Positions 23,501 through 35,484 of a DNA stretch of 64,000 nucleotides are shown one piece after another. Each line of letters opens with the position of its first letter. Position 1 is the stretch's first letter. Under the pieces are notes generated by a model that saw nothing but the letters and a program-made list of their open reading frames with translations, had not been told where the DNA came from and did not search any database. The stretch comes from Oryzias latipes (Eukaryota > Chordata > Actinopteri > Beloniformes > Adrianichthyidae), in the NCBI RefSeq assembly GCF_002234675.1, contig NC_019859.2, positions 15,301,002-15,365,001 on the forward strand, in the 5' to 3' direction. Made by a program: the position numbers and the translations under genes.

Positions 23501-26500
23501 TCATGACCTGGAAGGTCATTAGTTCGGCTTGTCTGTCCCAGACATCCCTCACATAACGCTTTCTGATGTCTGAGTTTCTCTCAACACAAACAGCAGAGCA
23601 TGAAGCTCAAACACAGACCGGGAAATTCCAACCAAAAACTGTTAAAAGCTTTCCTTTGTGCTACACTTTTCTGGGAATTGGGTTATTTGAGTGAAGACTT
23701 TAAAGTAAAGCTAGGTCTGTTTCTTTAAACGTTACTTGTAATTTTCCAACAAAGCTAGACTGACATGAAAAATTATGTAATAAGACCAGGGAGGGAACTC
23801 ATGATTAAACTACATGATCGTCATGAAACTAAGTCATGTGAATGACAAACAATAGGCCATGAGTGTGTCTCAACAGCTCACAAAAAAAGACAACAGAGGA
23901 TAGCGTGCGTCTGCATCTCATGTGTATTACCCAATTCAAATTCAGTATTCTTCCAGAAACTAGTTTATTTCCCATTTCTGGACAAATGCAACACAGAAAC
24001 GACAAAATAATACATTGTTTTATCATTAATAAGGCAGGATTTGCACATTTAAAATGTACAAATTGCTATCAAAGTACAGAGTGCGCTTGTCTAGGTTTGT
24101 TAAAAGAGTTGATCTTTCACTCTGAGGACTGGAACAAGACATTCTTATACTGCAGTGCCAGAGATAGCACGTTCTTACCTCATGCAGATTTAGCTCTTTC
24201 ACCTTTTCTTTCTGGATGACCTGAGGGGGCAAAAAGGAAAATTAGCAGATAATTGAATTAAGACATCCGATAGATATATACTGTTTATATACACTATATA
24301 CACTGACCAAAAATATAAATGCAACACTTTTGTTATTGCTCCCATTTTTTATGGTATGAACTCAAAGATGTGAAACATTTTCCACATACACAAAATAACC
24401 AGTTCTCTGAAATATTGTTCACAAATCTGTCTAAATCTGTGATAGTGAGCACTTCTCCTTTGCCAAGACAATCCATCCCACCTCACAGGTGTGCCATATC
24501 AAGATGCTGATTAGACAGCATGATTATTGCACAGGTGTGCCTTAGACTGGCCACAAGAAAAGCCCACTCTGAAATCTTCAGTTTTGTTTTATTGAGGGGG
24601 TCAGGGGACTCAGACAACCAGTCAGTATCTGGTGTGACCACCATTTGCCTCATGAAGTGCGACACATCTCCTTCGCATACAGTTGATCAGGTTGTCTATT
24701 GTGGCCTGTGGAATGTTGGTCCACTCTTCTTCAATGGCTGTGCGAAGTTGCTGGATATTGGCAGGAACTGGAACATGCTGTCGTATACGCCGATCCAGAG
24801 CATCCCAAACATGCTCAATGGGTGACATGTCCGGTGAGTATGCTGGCCATGCAAGAACTGGGATGTTTTCAGCTTCCAAGAATTGTGTACAGATCCTTGC
24901 AACATGGGGCCATCCATTATCATGCTGCAACATGAGGTGATATTGTTGGATGTACGGCACAACAATGGGCCCCAGGATCTTGTCATGGTATCTCTGTGCA
25001 TTCAAAAGGCCATCAATGAAATGCACCTGTGTTCTTCACCCATAACATATGCCTGCCCATACCCTAACCCCACCACCACCATGGGCGATACTTGATCCAC
25101 AACACTGACATCAGAAAACCGCTCACCCACATGACACCACACATGCTGTCTGCTATCTGCCCTGAAAAGTGTAAACTGGGATTCATCCGTGAAGAGAACA
25201 CCTCTCCAACGTGCCAGACGCCATCGCATGTGAGCATTTGCCCACTCAAGTCGGTTACGACGACGAACTGGAGTGAGGTCGAGACCTCGATGAGGATGAC
25301 AAGCATGCAGATGAGCTTCCCGGAGACGGTATCTGACAGTTTGTGCAGAAGTTCTGTGGTTATGCAAACCGATAGTTTCAGCAGCTGTCCGAGTGGCTGG
25401 TCTCAGACGATCTTGGAGGTGGACATGCTGGATGTGGAGGTCTTGGGCTGGTGTGGTTACACGTGGTCTGAGGTTGTGAGGCCGGTTGTATGTGCTGCCA
25501 AATTCTCGGAAACGCCTTTGGAGACGGCTTATGGTGGAGAAATGAACATTCAATTCCCTAGCAACAGCTCTGGTGGACATTCCTGCTATCAGCATGCCAA
25601 TTGCACACTCCCTCAAAACTTGCGACATCTGTTGCATCGTGCTGTGTGATACAACTGAAGATTTCAGAGTGGGCTTTTCTTGTGGCCAGTCTAAGGCACA
25701 CCTGTGCAATAATCATGCTGTCTAATCAGCATCTTGATATGGCACACCTGCGAGGTGGGATGGATTGTCTTGGCAAAGGAGAAGTGCTCACTATCACAGA
25801 TTTAGACAGATTTGTGAACAATATTTCAGAGAACTGGTTATTTTGTGCATGTGGAAAACGTTTCACATCTTTGAGTTCATACCATAAAAAAATGGGAGCA
25901 ATAACAAAAGTGTTTCGTTTATATTTTTGGTCAGTGTAGCTATAGATATCTATATACCAGCATTAAAAATAAATAAAGGAGCCCTTTACTCAAACCCGTC
26001 TCATAAAAAGTCAGACTAAACGAAGGACAGATGCTTGGTTTTTATAGCAACTCATTTCTGGAACATGGATTCTCACAAATACATGCCGGCTGTTTGTGAA
26101 TGCACAAACTTTATGGGTTTGATGGTCTTGTGTAAACCGAGGCAGGACTTGGATGTGGCGCCGTTATCAGACCACAACTCATAATGTGCTTAATGAATAA
26201 AAAGGTACAGAGGCACTGTCACAGTAGCATCTGTTTGAACACAGTGTTTGTTTGTGTGTGCTCAAGAGCTTTATTAAACGTGGCTGATTTTATGCTGAAG
26301 CTTCACAATTTGGGAACAGGACGACCTGGTCCCATCTGTACCCATATTGTTGTTTTATTGGCTTAAATTGTGCTGTCTATTAAAATGCCATTTTTAAGCT
26401 GAGCCACTAGTTGCTGCTTCTGTGAACTTTTGGAACGGCACGCGTGTGAAAAACAGCAGTTTATTTTGAAAATGAAAATTGATGATCCTCATGATCCCCT

Positions 26501-28921
26501 TAAAGTGTCATAGGAAATGCCAAACAAACTGACGCAGTAGCTACAGTGGAAGAGTACTGGGTAATGATGTCACTTCCTGAATTTCAACAAAGCATAAACG
26601 TGCATTCTTACTTGTTTGTATGCATATAGTTCTTTGTGCGCCTGGTGTCGTAACCTGGAGAGAGGCAAAGACAGATCATTTCTCTGATTAATTAATGATT
26701 TACAACGGGCAAAAAAGACACATTTATAAATCCCAGAACAGTAAAGAAAAATGGACAAAAATGACAAGAAGAGAATAAAGTAAAGGGGAATTGTTCCTTC
26801 CACATAACTTTTCAGATTCAGGTTCAGGCTATTAAAATACCTTTTTTCATGTAGACAAAACAGCCCAAAAGTTAAGTTAATAGGGACAAACGAGTAAAAG
26901 TTGTGTAACATATTCAAGATTGCACTGAGGAATTTTAATGATTTAATTTAGTAATGCAAAAAGCACACAAATACGAAAATAAAGAATTCCTTTTTTCTTT
27001 TTAAGAGCCACACTTGAAGTCAAATAAACATGTACACAGTCAAAATCAGTCTTACAGAACATCAAAAACTGCAGGTTTGGTGAGACGTCTACAGAGGCTT
27101 GCACAACTCCAAGTTAGGAGTGGAGCATCAACGGATTCAACATCAACTCAATGAACACAGTGAACAGATAATAAGACAAGCACGGATCAATAGCAGAATC
27201 TATGTGCTGAGAGGGAGATTTACATTTGCAGAAACGGAGGGTGGGGATAAAGAGCAGAGATAAGAGAAATTCATTAGTTTGTAAGATTTACCTCCATTAC
27301 TAGTAATCTTAACCTCTCGCAGCTGAGTGAGAGGAATCTGTAAAACAAACAGCACAGTCTAGGAGAGAAACTGACATTTTGAAGGAAGTCAGTGAGTGAA
27401 GGTGCAGAGACTCCCAAGGGGAAAGGGCAAGGTCGAGGGTCAGAGGGTCATGGCTGACTGATGTGTGACACTTAAAGGGAACTGGGTCAGACTAGTAAAC
27501 TCAATGTAATCATAATTATTACACTTTTATTGAAATCATTGATTATTTCAAACAACTAAAACTTTTCTAAGTAAATAAAAAAAATGAACTACACTGTGAT
27601 GCATTTCTCCTTCATTGCATCCATTTTACACATTACTGAACTATGCATCAACAGCCCAACTGCAGCTTTTGCTTCTCCACAGAAAAACCCAGCGCTAAAT
27701 AAACACACCTACTGCTTATACAAACCACACAGATTTTTCACCTGTCTCCGCAGACTCGTGTCTTACTGAGAGAAGCGGTTGAGTATTTCTGTGAGAGTCT
27801 GCCTTCTGTCAAAGGGTGTGTGCAAATGGAGCTCTGTGGGAATGTCACATCGGCTTGAAGAGTGGGGTTTCGCTCTTGTGTCAAAAGCAGGAAAGAGCGA
27901 TGTAACAGAGGACTTCACTTTCTGAATAGGAAACCCTCATTGTATGCATTTAATGTCTGTAAAGAAATGTTTACTAGCACACGCAGCAATGCAGTTTCAT
28001 GCATACATGATCCCTGCTGACCCAGTCCTTTGGGAGAATGCAGCTTTAGCAGCTTTTCTTTTTTATAAAAATCTTTACTGTGTAAATTTGAATCATGGTA
28101 CTGAATCAAAGACAATGTATTTTTTTTTAATGGGAAAATAAAGAGCTAAATGTATTTTGATTGTACTTACCATTTGCCCTGAAAATTGGATTTAACAGAA
28201 TGATGAGGGGCGATTTTTTTTTTTTTTTTTTTTTTTACAAAAATAGTTCCAGTTTTAGTATCAGTGTTACCTTCCAAACTGTGCTGTTCAACATTCTGAC
28301 CAACTGTAAGGGATTCTCAACCACATTAACCACTTGTTAAAATGAAAAATAGCGCCAAATGTGCTTTAACAAGCATCATGCAATTATATCTCAATTTGGT
28401 ATGCATTTTATTCATTTCATCATGATTGTTTTTTTATTTTCCTATTTGGTGGGTCAGAGGTATGCGGTTTTCCTTTACGAGTACTCACATCAATAATCTG
28501 ATTTTGTAAGGCAAATACAAAAAATATGGTAGGGCCTGAGGGTAATACAATTCATCTCAAGAACAAAAATGTGCTTCTTCTTATTCAATCTTCTAATTTA
28601 TCTTAGAACTTTTCAAAGAGTGGATAGGACTGTTGGTATTTTTCTAAACCCAATAAAGTTCCCAGAAAGAAGAAAAACCAGAATGACGCCATCCTAGCAG
28701 ACCAACAACATGATCCTAAAGGTCCTCATTCTAAGATAATCCCATTCTATTCCAATAATAATTGAGTTTGGCTCATACCTTATTAGGTAGCAGCAGAAGA
28801 GGAGGCTAAGGATGAAGACAAAGATGGCTGTCCCAAACACCACGATGTAGATATTAAGGGGAAGGTTTTGGAACCCTATATTTGGCATCCTGAAACTGTA
28901 GTGTGGAAAATCGGAGCTCAT
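17535..28921 (-). CDS. rnf24: RING finger protein 24 (membrane RING-H2 E3 ligase), 5 coding exons
   Basis: Small membrane-anchored ubiquitin ligase; human RNF24 is a Golgi protein that binds TRPC channels and affects their trafficking. Coding exons: 28921-28779, 26654-26612, 24220-24179, 20061-19982, 17676-17535; 450 nt, 149 aa (human 148). All junctions are GT-AG with compatible phases. Residues 1-23 ([20 protein letters not shown]...) precede one transmembrane helix at about 24-47 ([20 protein letters not shown]), then a basic linker ([15 protein letters not shown]). The RING-H2 is complete: C78, C81, C96, H98, H101, C104, C115, C118, followed by a Pro-rich tail ending GVENLV. Near-identity to the mammalian protein excludes RNF122. 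The first coding exon has an acceptor at 28929-28930, so at least one upstream exon exists. Confidence 0.95.
17990..18276. other. Unclassified CpG-rich repeat-like segment
   Basis: More GC- and CpG-rich than the surrounding rnf24 intron (TCGAATCGTACGAATCGTAG near 18016). It ends where the 18277 transposon begins. GTGCACGGGTGACG-like sequence after that transposon (19060-19100) could be the other end of the same host element. Not resolved. Confidence 0.3.
18277..19030 (+). mobile_element. Non-autonomous DNA transposon, right-truncated copy
   Basis: Starts AGTAGCCGCGGTTACATGTG and parallels the copy at 32957-34012 through TGGGCATGCGCAGTA, TTTGATGAACACAAAA and GTGTGAGCTGGCGGTCCGAG, but lacks its right end. 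Subterminal GATCGGA motifs are present. Open frames inside are not protein-like. Confidence 0.65.
20062..24178 (-). other. rnf24 intron between exons 3 and 4
   Basis: About 4.1 kb of AT-rich intron. Apart from the CpG-rich exon-like patch at 22530-22680 and simple A/T tracts (21140, 22115, 22508, 22748) I see no gene, RNA or classified repeat. Confidence 0.5.
24301..25936 (-). mobile_element. Tc1-like transposon with about 281-bp inverted repeats
   Basis: Inverted repeats at 24301-24581 and 25655-25936 begin CACTGACCAAAAATATAAA and differ at only about five positions by eye, so the insertion looks recent. The TA target duplication is visible at 24299-24300 and 25937-25938. The element sits in rnf24 between the exons at 24179-24220 and 26612-26654, only 80 bp upstream (in rnf24 sense) of the former. 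It carries the broken transposase described separately. Confidence 0.93.
24622..25637 (-). pseudogene. Tc1/mariner DD34E transposase, frameshifted
   Basis: Cut-and-paste transposase. The N-terminal part (from the ATG at 25637) has the helix-turn-helix region ([20 protein letters not shown]) and the first catalytic Asp in [11 protein letters not shown]. The frame is lost near 25085-25100, about GTATCGCCCATGG, where an indel shifts it. A TGA follows near 25042 in the restored register. The downstream frame (25026-24622) keeps [14 protein letters not shown] and [14 protein letters not shown], with 34 residues between the second Asp and the Glu, and ends GGHTRY. HDNGWPH differs from the usual HDNARPH. 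It is inactive as it stands; restored sequence not given. Confidence 0.9.
25939..28778 (-). other. rnf24 intron sequence around exon 2
   Basis: Intronic apart from the 43-nt coding exon at 26612-26654. Holds a 26-nt T-tract at about 28212-28238 and a possible cryptic exon at 27294-27339. No other feature recognised. Confidence 0.45.
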
Positions 28922-28928
28922 GGATATT

Positions 28929-31277
28929 CTGTAAGGAGAAAGAAATGTAGCATGAGTGCATAATTACTTACATAAATAAAAGACGGCAAAACAGATAGAA
29001 ATAAGACAAATAAATTTAAAGTGAAAATTTGGATCTAATTTTTAAGAATTCTTCTATTAAATACCTGGATCAAATAGATATAATGACCAACTACATACAG
29101 ACATGGTATAAAACTAACCAATTAAATAAAAAATGTCTAAGATGTATGAAATTATGCAGGTACTGTTGGAATAAATGTACATTCTGAAAAATATATAAAT
29201 AATAATAATCAAAAAATAAATAAACAAATCAATACCACAGGTTTAAAAACTCATTCACCTGCATATTTACATACTGTTACAAACACAACTGATGCATGTT
29301 TTTACAAGCAAAACAAGGCCACACATTTCCATAAGGTTCTCAAAGTAAAACATGTTGTGCTCCTCTTAAAAAAAGGTTCAGTTTGAAACTTGTGCTTTTG
29401 ATGTTTCAAACATTAATTTAAAAACATAACTTATTAAACTGTCAAAGAACACGAAGATGGGCCTTAATAGTAAAGATCCTTTACTCAGTGTGTTACAGGG
29501 AACAAGACCAGGCATGTCTGTGCCTAACCCAAGGATGAGGAGGAGGAGGAGGTGGAGGTTGCAGATGAGACCAGAATAACTGCAGCTTTTTTTGGGACGC
29601 TATCTTGTTCCCTTCCCTCACCAGACAACTTCACTTTGCCACACTACACTCTGGTGAAAAAGGCCAACTTTAGCTGGGACATTTCCCACTCTTGTACTGT
29701 TGACAACAATACACCACTCCCTAAAAAACCTGTGCTCTGCTACAAAACAGAGGAATCCCTAAACCGCTAGAAACCATATCTTCACCAAGCACTGAAGAGT
29801 CACCAACCATCTCTTCTACTACAAAAAAAAAAATAAAAATGTGATACTTAGCTGCCACGTAAGACATGATAACCTATTTTTTAGCCTTACACATTGCTCA
29901 TAACAACAACAAAAATAAAATATTTGAGCAACCCATAAAAGAACTGTAAATAAATAAAAAATGTAAACCACAAGACACCTTTGTATACGTACCCTTCTGG
30001 TGCTTTCATGTTGAAGAGCTAAACGCCGACATATCTTCTTGAGATTTGAGGTTCACCAGATTTCTGTCTGTTCAGATGTGTGGACCCCTGCCTTTCTCTG
30101 CGCCTTTTTTCCCACTCAAGCCCCTCCTTACTATGACTCTTTGGGGCAGTGCTGTCTCACCACAACGACAACTACATCTTCCTGCATTTCAATGAGCCAT
30201 AACGTGGTCTGTTTCCTAGACAAACATGCTGTACGTTCTATTTAAGTCTTGTAAGAAAAGAGGTCAAGAAGACCTATGAGAAAAGAACCATAACCTACAA
30301 TCTTTGATGTTGTAATCAGTAAACAACAATATTCAAACTACGCACTAAAGCTGTGACCGGTTTGTACAAACAAGAAAGCAGCAGTGGCTGTGTTGAATTT
30401 CAAACTCTCTCATATCTTAAGCAACTTCCAGTTCCCTTGTTTTGTTAACACATGGAGATGTAAATCTACAAAACACAGAGAGAAAACATGGGAACATGTC
30501 AGGAAATATATGTTTTTTGAGTAGATATCTACATAAGGTCATTTGATATCTCATCACATTTTGCTTAGATATTGAAATGAAAGATCTGATAACTCAAGAA
30601 ATCATATTTTAGTATTTTGTGTGTAAATAAAAAGGCTCTGACCAGCTAGATCCTGAAATCGTGACTATGTTAGATATGTTATAGTCATAAACCCACATTA
30701 ATTCAGGGTGATGAATTATAAAGTACAGCAGTTTTACAGTAATCTTAGCAAATAAAAACATCAGCTCAAACTGTTAAAATGTGAAAAGAAAAACTGTATA
30801 AAGAGCAGAGAAGAAAACAAATCAAGTAGGTCAAGCAAGTGATAAGTCAATAGTTATATAGAAATGAAGAAAATGTGAATCTGCCACTATTACTACTATT
30901 ATTACCAAAACAATAATGGCAGCAATACTTAGTAAAAGGCTATTAGTCCTGTAAACAAAGGCAAATGTAATAGGCAGCAACAGGAAAGGCAGACGAACAG
31001 TTTCCATGAACCAGGTTCTATAAACAAAAACCAGAAAACAAGCAAACTTTTAAATATAGACTCTGTTGTGATAAAAACATAGATGTAAAAAACTAAGAAA
31101 ATTCTTAAAACGTCTAATATTAAGCACTCTGGGAAAGTGAGGACAAGAGGGCGTTTCAAATTTTATTTCTACTACACTATTCATAAAAATATTAAATGGT
31201 GAAAACTTGATAAACAAGAACTTTTCTGTTAGCCCCTTTAGTAACTAAAATGAATTATATTTATGTCAGTTGTTGTT
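28929..31277 (-). other. 5' part of rnf24 intron 1
   Basis: AT-rich intron containing a GAG/GGA-rich patch at 29537-29562 and the candidate alternative first exon at 29993-30009. Nothing else classified. Confidence 0.45.
29993..30009 (-). other. rnf24: Candidate alternative coding first exon of rnf24
   Basis: On the minus strand ATGAAAGCACCAGAAGG is followed immediately by a good donor (GTACGTAT). Joined to the acceptor at 28929-28930 it reads MKAPEGIS and then continues in frame into the canonical MSSDFPHY start. The upstream few hundred bases (to about 30250) are less AT-rich than the intron. No transcript evidence is available to me, so the exon's 5' limit and use are inference. Confidence 0.4.
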
Positions 31278-31449
31278 CACCTTTCGGCTTATCCAGACAG
31301 GAATTGCCAAAGGTGGTTTGGCAGAGATCTTTACGCCGGAGTATTATGCATAGTAAGGCAGGACCCACATTGGTTGAAACTCTCCTGGGAATCAAACCCT
31401 GATTCCCATATGCCAGTCCTGCGCTCAACCAACTGATCTATCCAGCTCC
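31278..31449 (-). mobile_element. tRNA-derived SINE
   Basis: On the minus strand it opens GGAGCTGGATAGATCAGTTG with a pol III A-box-like TAGATCAGTTGGTTGAGC and a B-box-like GGTTTGATTCC about 40 bp later, then an unrelated body ending near ATAAGCCGAAAGG. Target duplications not identified. Confidence 0.6.
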
Positions 31450-32956
31450 TAAACTACACTGCTGCCAAAACAATTCCTCTTAAATGTGATGGAAAACAGA
31501 AGGATACTGGATAAGGGCACAAATCAAACAGGAATGCTACTCCAACAAGTTCATTTGTAGGAGTGAATATTCAAAAAGAATACAAAGTGAAAGTTCCCTA
31601 TAATTTTCCACTTCCTGAACTGTAATCCAACAAGTGGTGGAATTCTTGGGATACTTACACTTCCCAACTCAGTGAGCAAATACAATATTTTCTGTATGAC
31701 AATGTTTCCAACCCTGATGGCTATTTCCACAATGAAATCCATTCAAAAACAAACTCCACAGCACACAAACACCAAAAGCCTCCATAAAAACATGGCAAAA
31801 ATCAATGCTTCCCAAACAACCATTTAAGATGAACAGAGGTCATCATTTCTCAAGGGGGGTGTTTCCGTTTTACAACAGATGGTTTCATTTTGACACAGGC
31901 AAGACAACAGTCTGAAACAGTTACACACTGTAAAAATAACCTTGAAATCAGAGTACACACTTTATTGTTATTACTCACTTTGCCAATATGTGAAAAAAAA
32001 AAAATCAGTTTTAAAGATTTACAGAACCCAAAGATTAATACGAGTTGAGGCAGGTCTGAATGGAAAACCTGTAAATCACAAATATGTCAAGTTCTGCATT
32101 TACACATCTGTAACATTGTTAACAGACGACGACAACAACAACAAACTTTGCCCCTTAACCAACAGGATTACAGCAATACTTCCCAAATAAGACAAACCAA
32201 CTATCGATTTTCCAGAACCACGATCAATAGTGAATGAACCAGTTTTTCATCATATAAGCAACAAAAGGACTTGAACACTATTACAACTTCTGGCAAATGT
32301 GAAAGGATTAGGCAATGATCCTGCAAAAATCCTTTAAACCCATGCCCACAGAAAGCCCCAAAAATAATTATAGTTTCAATTTCTAGTTTAGTTTATCACG
32401 TATCAAACAGCCTTTGCAAACAAACCTCGAGTCCACTGTAACTTTGCACAGCTGAAATTCAGATGGCAACCCTCAAGATCACATTTACAGCATGCCATCT
32501 GACTGAGAAGTGGAAATTTCCACTAGCTTACCACCATAGGTGCTGTGATTTGCTCATCTGAAACTTAATATGCCAAAGGGCAGCGACCAACACCCGAGCC
32601 TCTGAGGCAAAGCAAGGAGTTCTTCAAAATGTGCTGGCTGTGGTGGTCAAATGTTCACGTTAATATAATTCTCAACTTACATTCTGGCCACTAACGCATA
32701 AATCTACTATGTAATGAGAAGCACCAACAGGCTCCTTAATGTGCCTATTTATACAAGTCTACAGTCAGGCTGCAACCTACACTACATTTTACTACATAAC
32801 TATTTTTATACAAAAAAAACTTTAAAATGTTTGAATTATTTGTCACAACTTTTGGTTACCATCTTTTCTTTTTAAATGTTCAAGTATTTCAGTTATTACA
32901 GGATACAGACTAACTGACTTCACTGTAAGCAGCACATGGAACATGAAGGCAGAAAT
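31450..32956. other. rnf24 intron 1, no recognised feature
   Basis: AT-rich intron sequence with short chance ORFs only. Confidence 0.4.
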
Positions 32957-34012
32957 AGTAGCTGTGGTTCCATGTGCAAAATATCTTGATCAATGGTCGG
33001 ATTAAAATTCAACCGTGTACATGGGCCCAGAAAACCTTTTTCCGATTAGAACAAACATTCACATGGTCACACTTTCAGTAGGAATGAATCATTTGGGCAT
33101 GCGCAGTAGTGTTGAAAATACCAAAGAGGAATTGAGTAAATAAACTGAGTTGCCATATACATTTATGCGGCAGCTCGGTAATATAGGAGTTGATCTTCTA
33201 AACATGCTGTTATTAATATTATGATTATTATGAAGCGTCTGTTCGCTCCTCATTTTATTTTAAATCCGTGTGGTCAGTGCTTCTTTTTGGTGGAAGAACG
33301 GAGCTGGAGGAACCCAGGGTTAGGAGTGGGCTACACGCGCTAACAACATTTAGCCTTTGATGAACACAAAATCCATGCGGGAAATGCTGCAATCTTCATC
33401 TTGGCTGATATGTGGGAACAACATCAGCCTTTATTTTGTCAGGACACGACTGGAAACAAATCCATGTGAATGTTTGAATGGTTTCTAAGGACTGAAACAC
33501 ATTCTGCTTTGAAAAGTTCGCACACCGTCCCAAAGCCGCTGTGTGAGCTGGCGGTCCGAGCTCTGCTTGGAAACACGGTTCTCCTGAGTCCGGCAGCCGC
33601 CAACCCAGAGTGGCGGGTCGGAAGCCTCGACCCCCGGAGCGCACACGTAACAAAGCAGCACTGGTCTGTCCGCAAACACAAAGCTATAATTCCGGCTGCT
33701 CTGCTCATAGACAAGGTTCACTCGCGCTGAGCAGCTGGTCGCTCCTGTATGCGCTCTGCCTTCTCTGGAGCACCGCACTTTCTATGCGTGACGTAAACCA
33801 CAGTAGTAGTGACACACAATCAGAATGAACTGTTTACATGCAACACGATCGGATAAACAATCGGCATAACCCACCTATCTCGATCGGAAAGAAATTTTGA
33901 TCCAAACGAGTGATTGGGGCAGAGTGTTCCGAACGGCGTGTTTATATGACGCATTTTTCTTCCGATCAGGCATTCTTTCCGATTACTTTTGTCAATGTAA
34001 ACGCAGCTACTG
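32957..34012 (+). mobile_element. Non-autonomous DNA transposon, about 1.05 kb, both ends present
   Basis: The left end (AGTAGCTGTGGTTCCATG) and the complement of the right end (CAGTAGCTGCGTTTACATTG) form an imperfect terminal inverted repeat. Subterminal GATCGG/CCGATC motifs are frequent (33847, 33880, 33962). It has no transposase-like frame. The same family as 18277-19030. Superfamily not settled. Confidence 0.7.
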
Positions 34013-34905
34013 ATGGAGCTGTGAGCATTTCCTGAAAGACCTGGCATTTGAAAAAATCTAAGTCGGAAATTTGTGAGTTTTTATTATTACTGACTACCAT
34101 TTACTGTAAAAACTGCAATACTCAACATAAATCATGACATGAAAATAACTGATAAAACACTGATATGACATCTTTACAAAAACAATGTAAATATGAACTC
34201 TGAAAGGTAAAGTATATACAAGACATAAAAAACATGCATCAAACTACTTTTAATTTAATTAAAACAAACTGTTTTTTTAGGCTTAATGTCAAATTTTAAT
34301 GTGACATTTCTTTAGGATTTCTATTCTCCATACTTCCTAGAACTCTTAGTGCTTCTTTAACTGTTAACATTTGGCATAAAGTGTTCATTTTCTCTGCAGC
34401 TCCTTTAAAGTTACAAGTATGTTTATTGGTTCATATGATCATTTATTATCAAAGGTGGTTTCACACCAAAAGAAATCAGGTTGTTTAAATTTAAATATTT
34501 TACTGATCTGTTAGAAGTCATACAAATTAAGATAGGTTTTCTTGCAGCAAGTCTCACACCAGGGAATGTAATTTCACAACTATCTACATTAAAGTAAGAA
34601 GAGCCTTGGTCTGCTGAGGATAGGATCACTGTCACTAAAAATAAACCTCTCCGTTATGAAAGAGTGTCTAAGACAACCAACAAGATGAAAATCTAAATCC
34701 TGTGCAAGTCATAGAGCTCTTAGGGCAGGGGTCGGGAACCTTTTTGGCCCAGAGAGCCATAAACGGCACACATTTTTAAATGTAATTTCGTGAGAGGGAT
34801 ACAATATGTTTAAAACTAAAAATACAAGTGAATTTGTGCATTTTGTGTAATTTCAACACTTTTAAAGTACAATATGTCTGTGGATTCTTTTAATAACATT
34901 GTTAT

Positions 34906-35248
34906 TGTAGCCGACTGAGTTGGACTGGGTGGCTGTTGGGTCGCATTTTAAATTCCGGAGTTCATTGAACGCATCAAGCAAAGATGTTGATTGGCCCTCA
35001 GTTCTATCACTCAGCCTGTTGTTGGGGAGTTTTGACCAATGGGTTCAGCTGTGGGCCGAATAAGGGAAATAGGAGGGCTGGTTCGGGAGCGGGAGAATAT
35101 AAAGTAGCGGGGGGAACGCTCTCGGTGGAAGAGATTCAGGAGTTGCTGAATTAGTTGTACGCCGTTTGTTACGGCCTGCAGTAACCACAATAAAGAACAT
35201 TAAAAGAGGTTAAGTCTCCGTGCCTCAGTGTGGGAAAGGGACGCTACA
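34906..35248 (+). mobile_element. Solo LTR of an LTR retrotransposon
   Basis: A 343-bp block starts TGTAGC and ends GCTACA (TG...CA with 6-bp inverted ends). The flanks TTAT and TTAC could be a 4-bp target duplication with one change. It carries a TATA box (TATAAA, 35098-35103) and an AATAAA (35189-35194) about 90 bp later, the usual LTR promoter and polyadenylation layout. No internal region or second LTR is present. Class (Gypsy or retrovirus-like) not assigned. Confidence 0.65.
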
Positions 35249-35286
35249 TTACGCTATTGCTAATAAATGAGGAGTATTTCTTAGAA

Positions 35287-35484
35287 TTAATGCGACTTCT
35301 GGTGCTGCATGGTGGTTTTGCTGATGGTCTTGTCTGGTTGATACATGGTGAGTTTAAGATTAATCCAGGCGTTGAAACTTTCATCCGTTAAACGTGATCG
35401 TCGTTGGTCTGAATGTTCTTTAGATGTGAGAGACTGCTCACATGCAGACGTGGAGCCAAACATTGTCAGTACAGCAACCCTCAA
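35287..35484 (-). pseudogene. hAT transposase C-terminal remnant
   Basis: The frame contains TMFGSTSACEQSL and SRLTDESFNAWINL, recognisable as the hAT C-terminal dimerisation domain (usually MFGSTY.CE followed by RSRLTDE.L). Only this last portion survives; it ends in a stop near 35287. Non-functional fragment of the surrounding transposon. Confidence 0.7.

Noticed and set aside
25092-25649. 185-codon plus-strand frame in the Tc1-like element
   Set aside because: Antisense shadow of the transposase, whose motifs are on minus.
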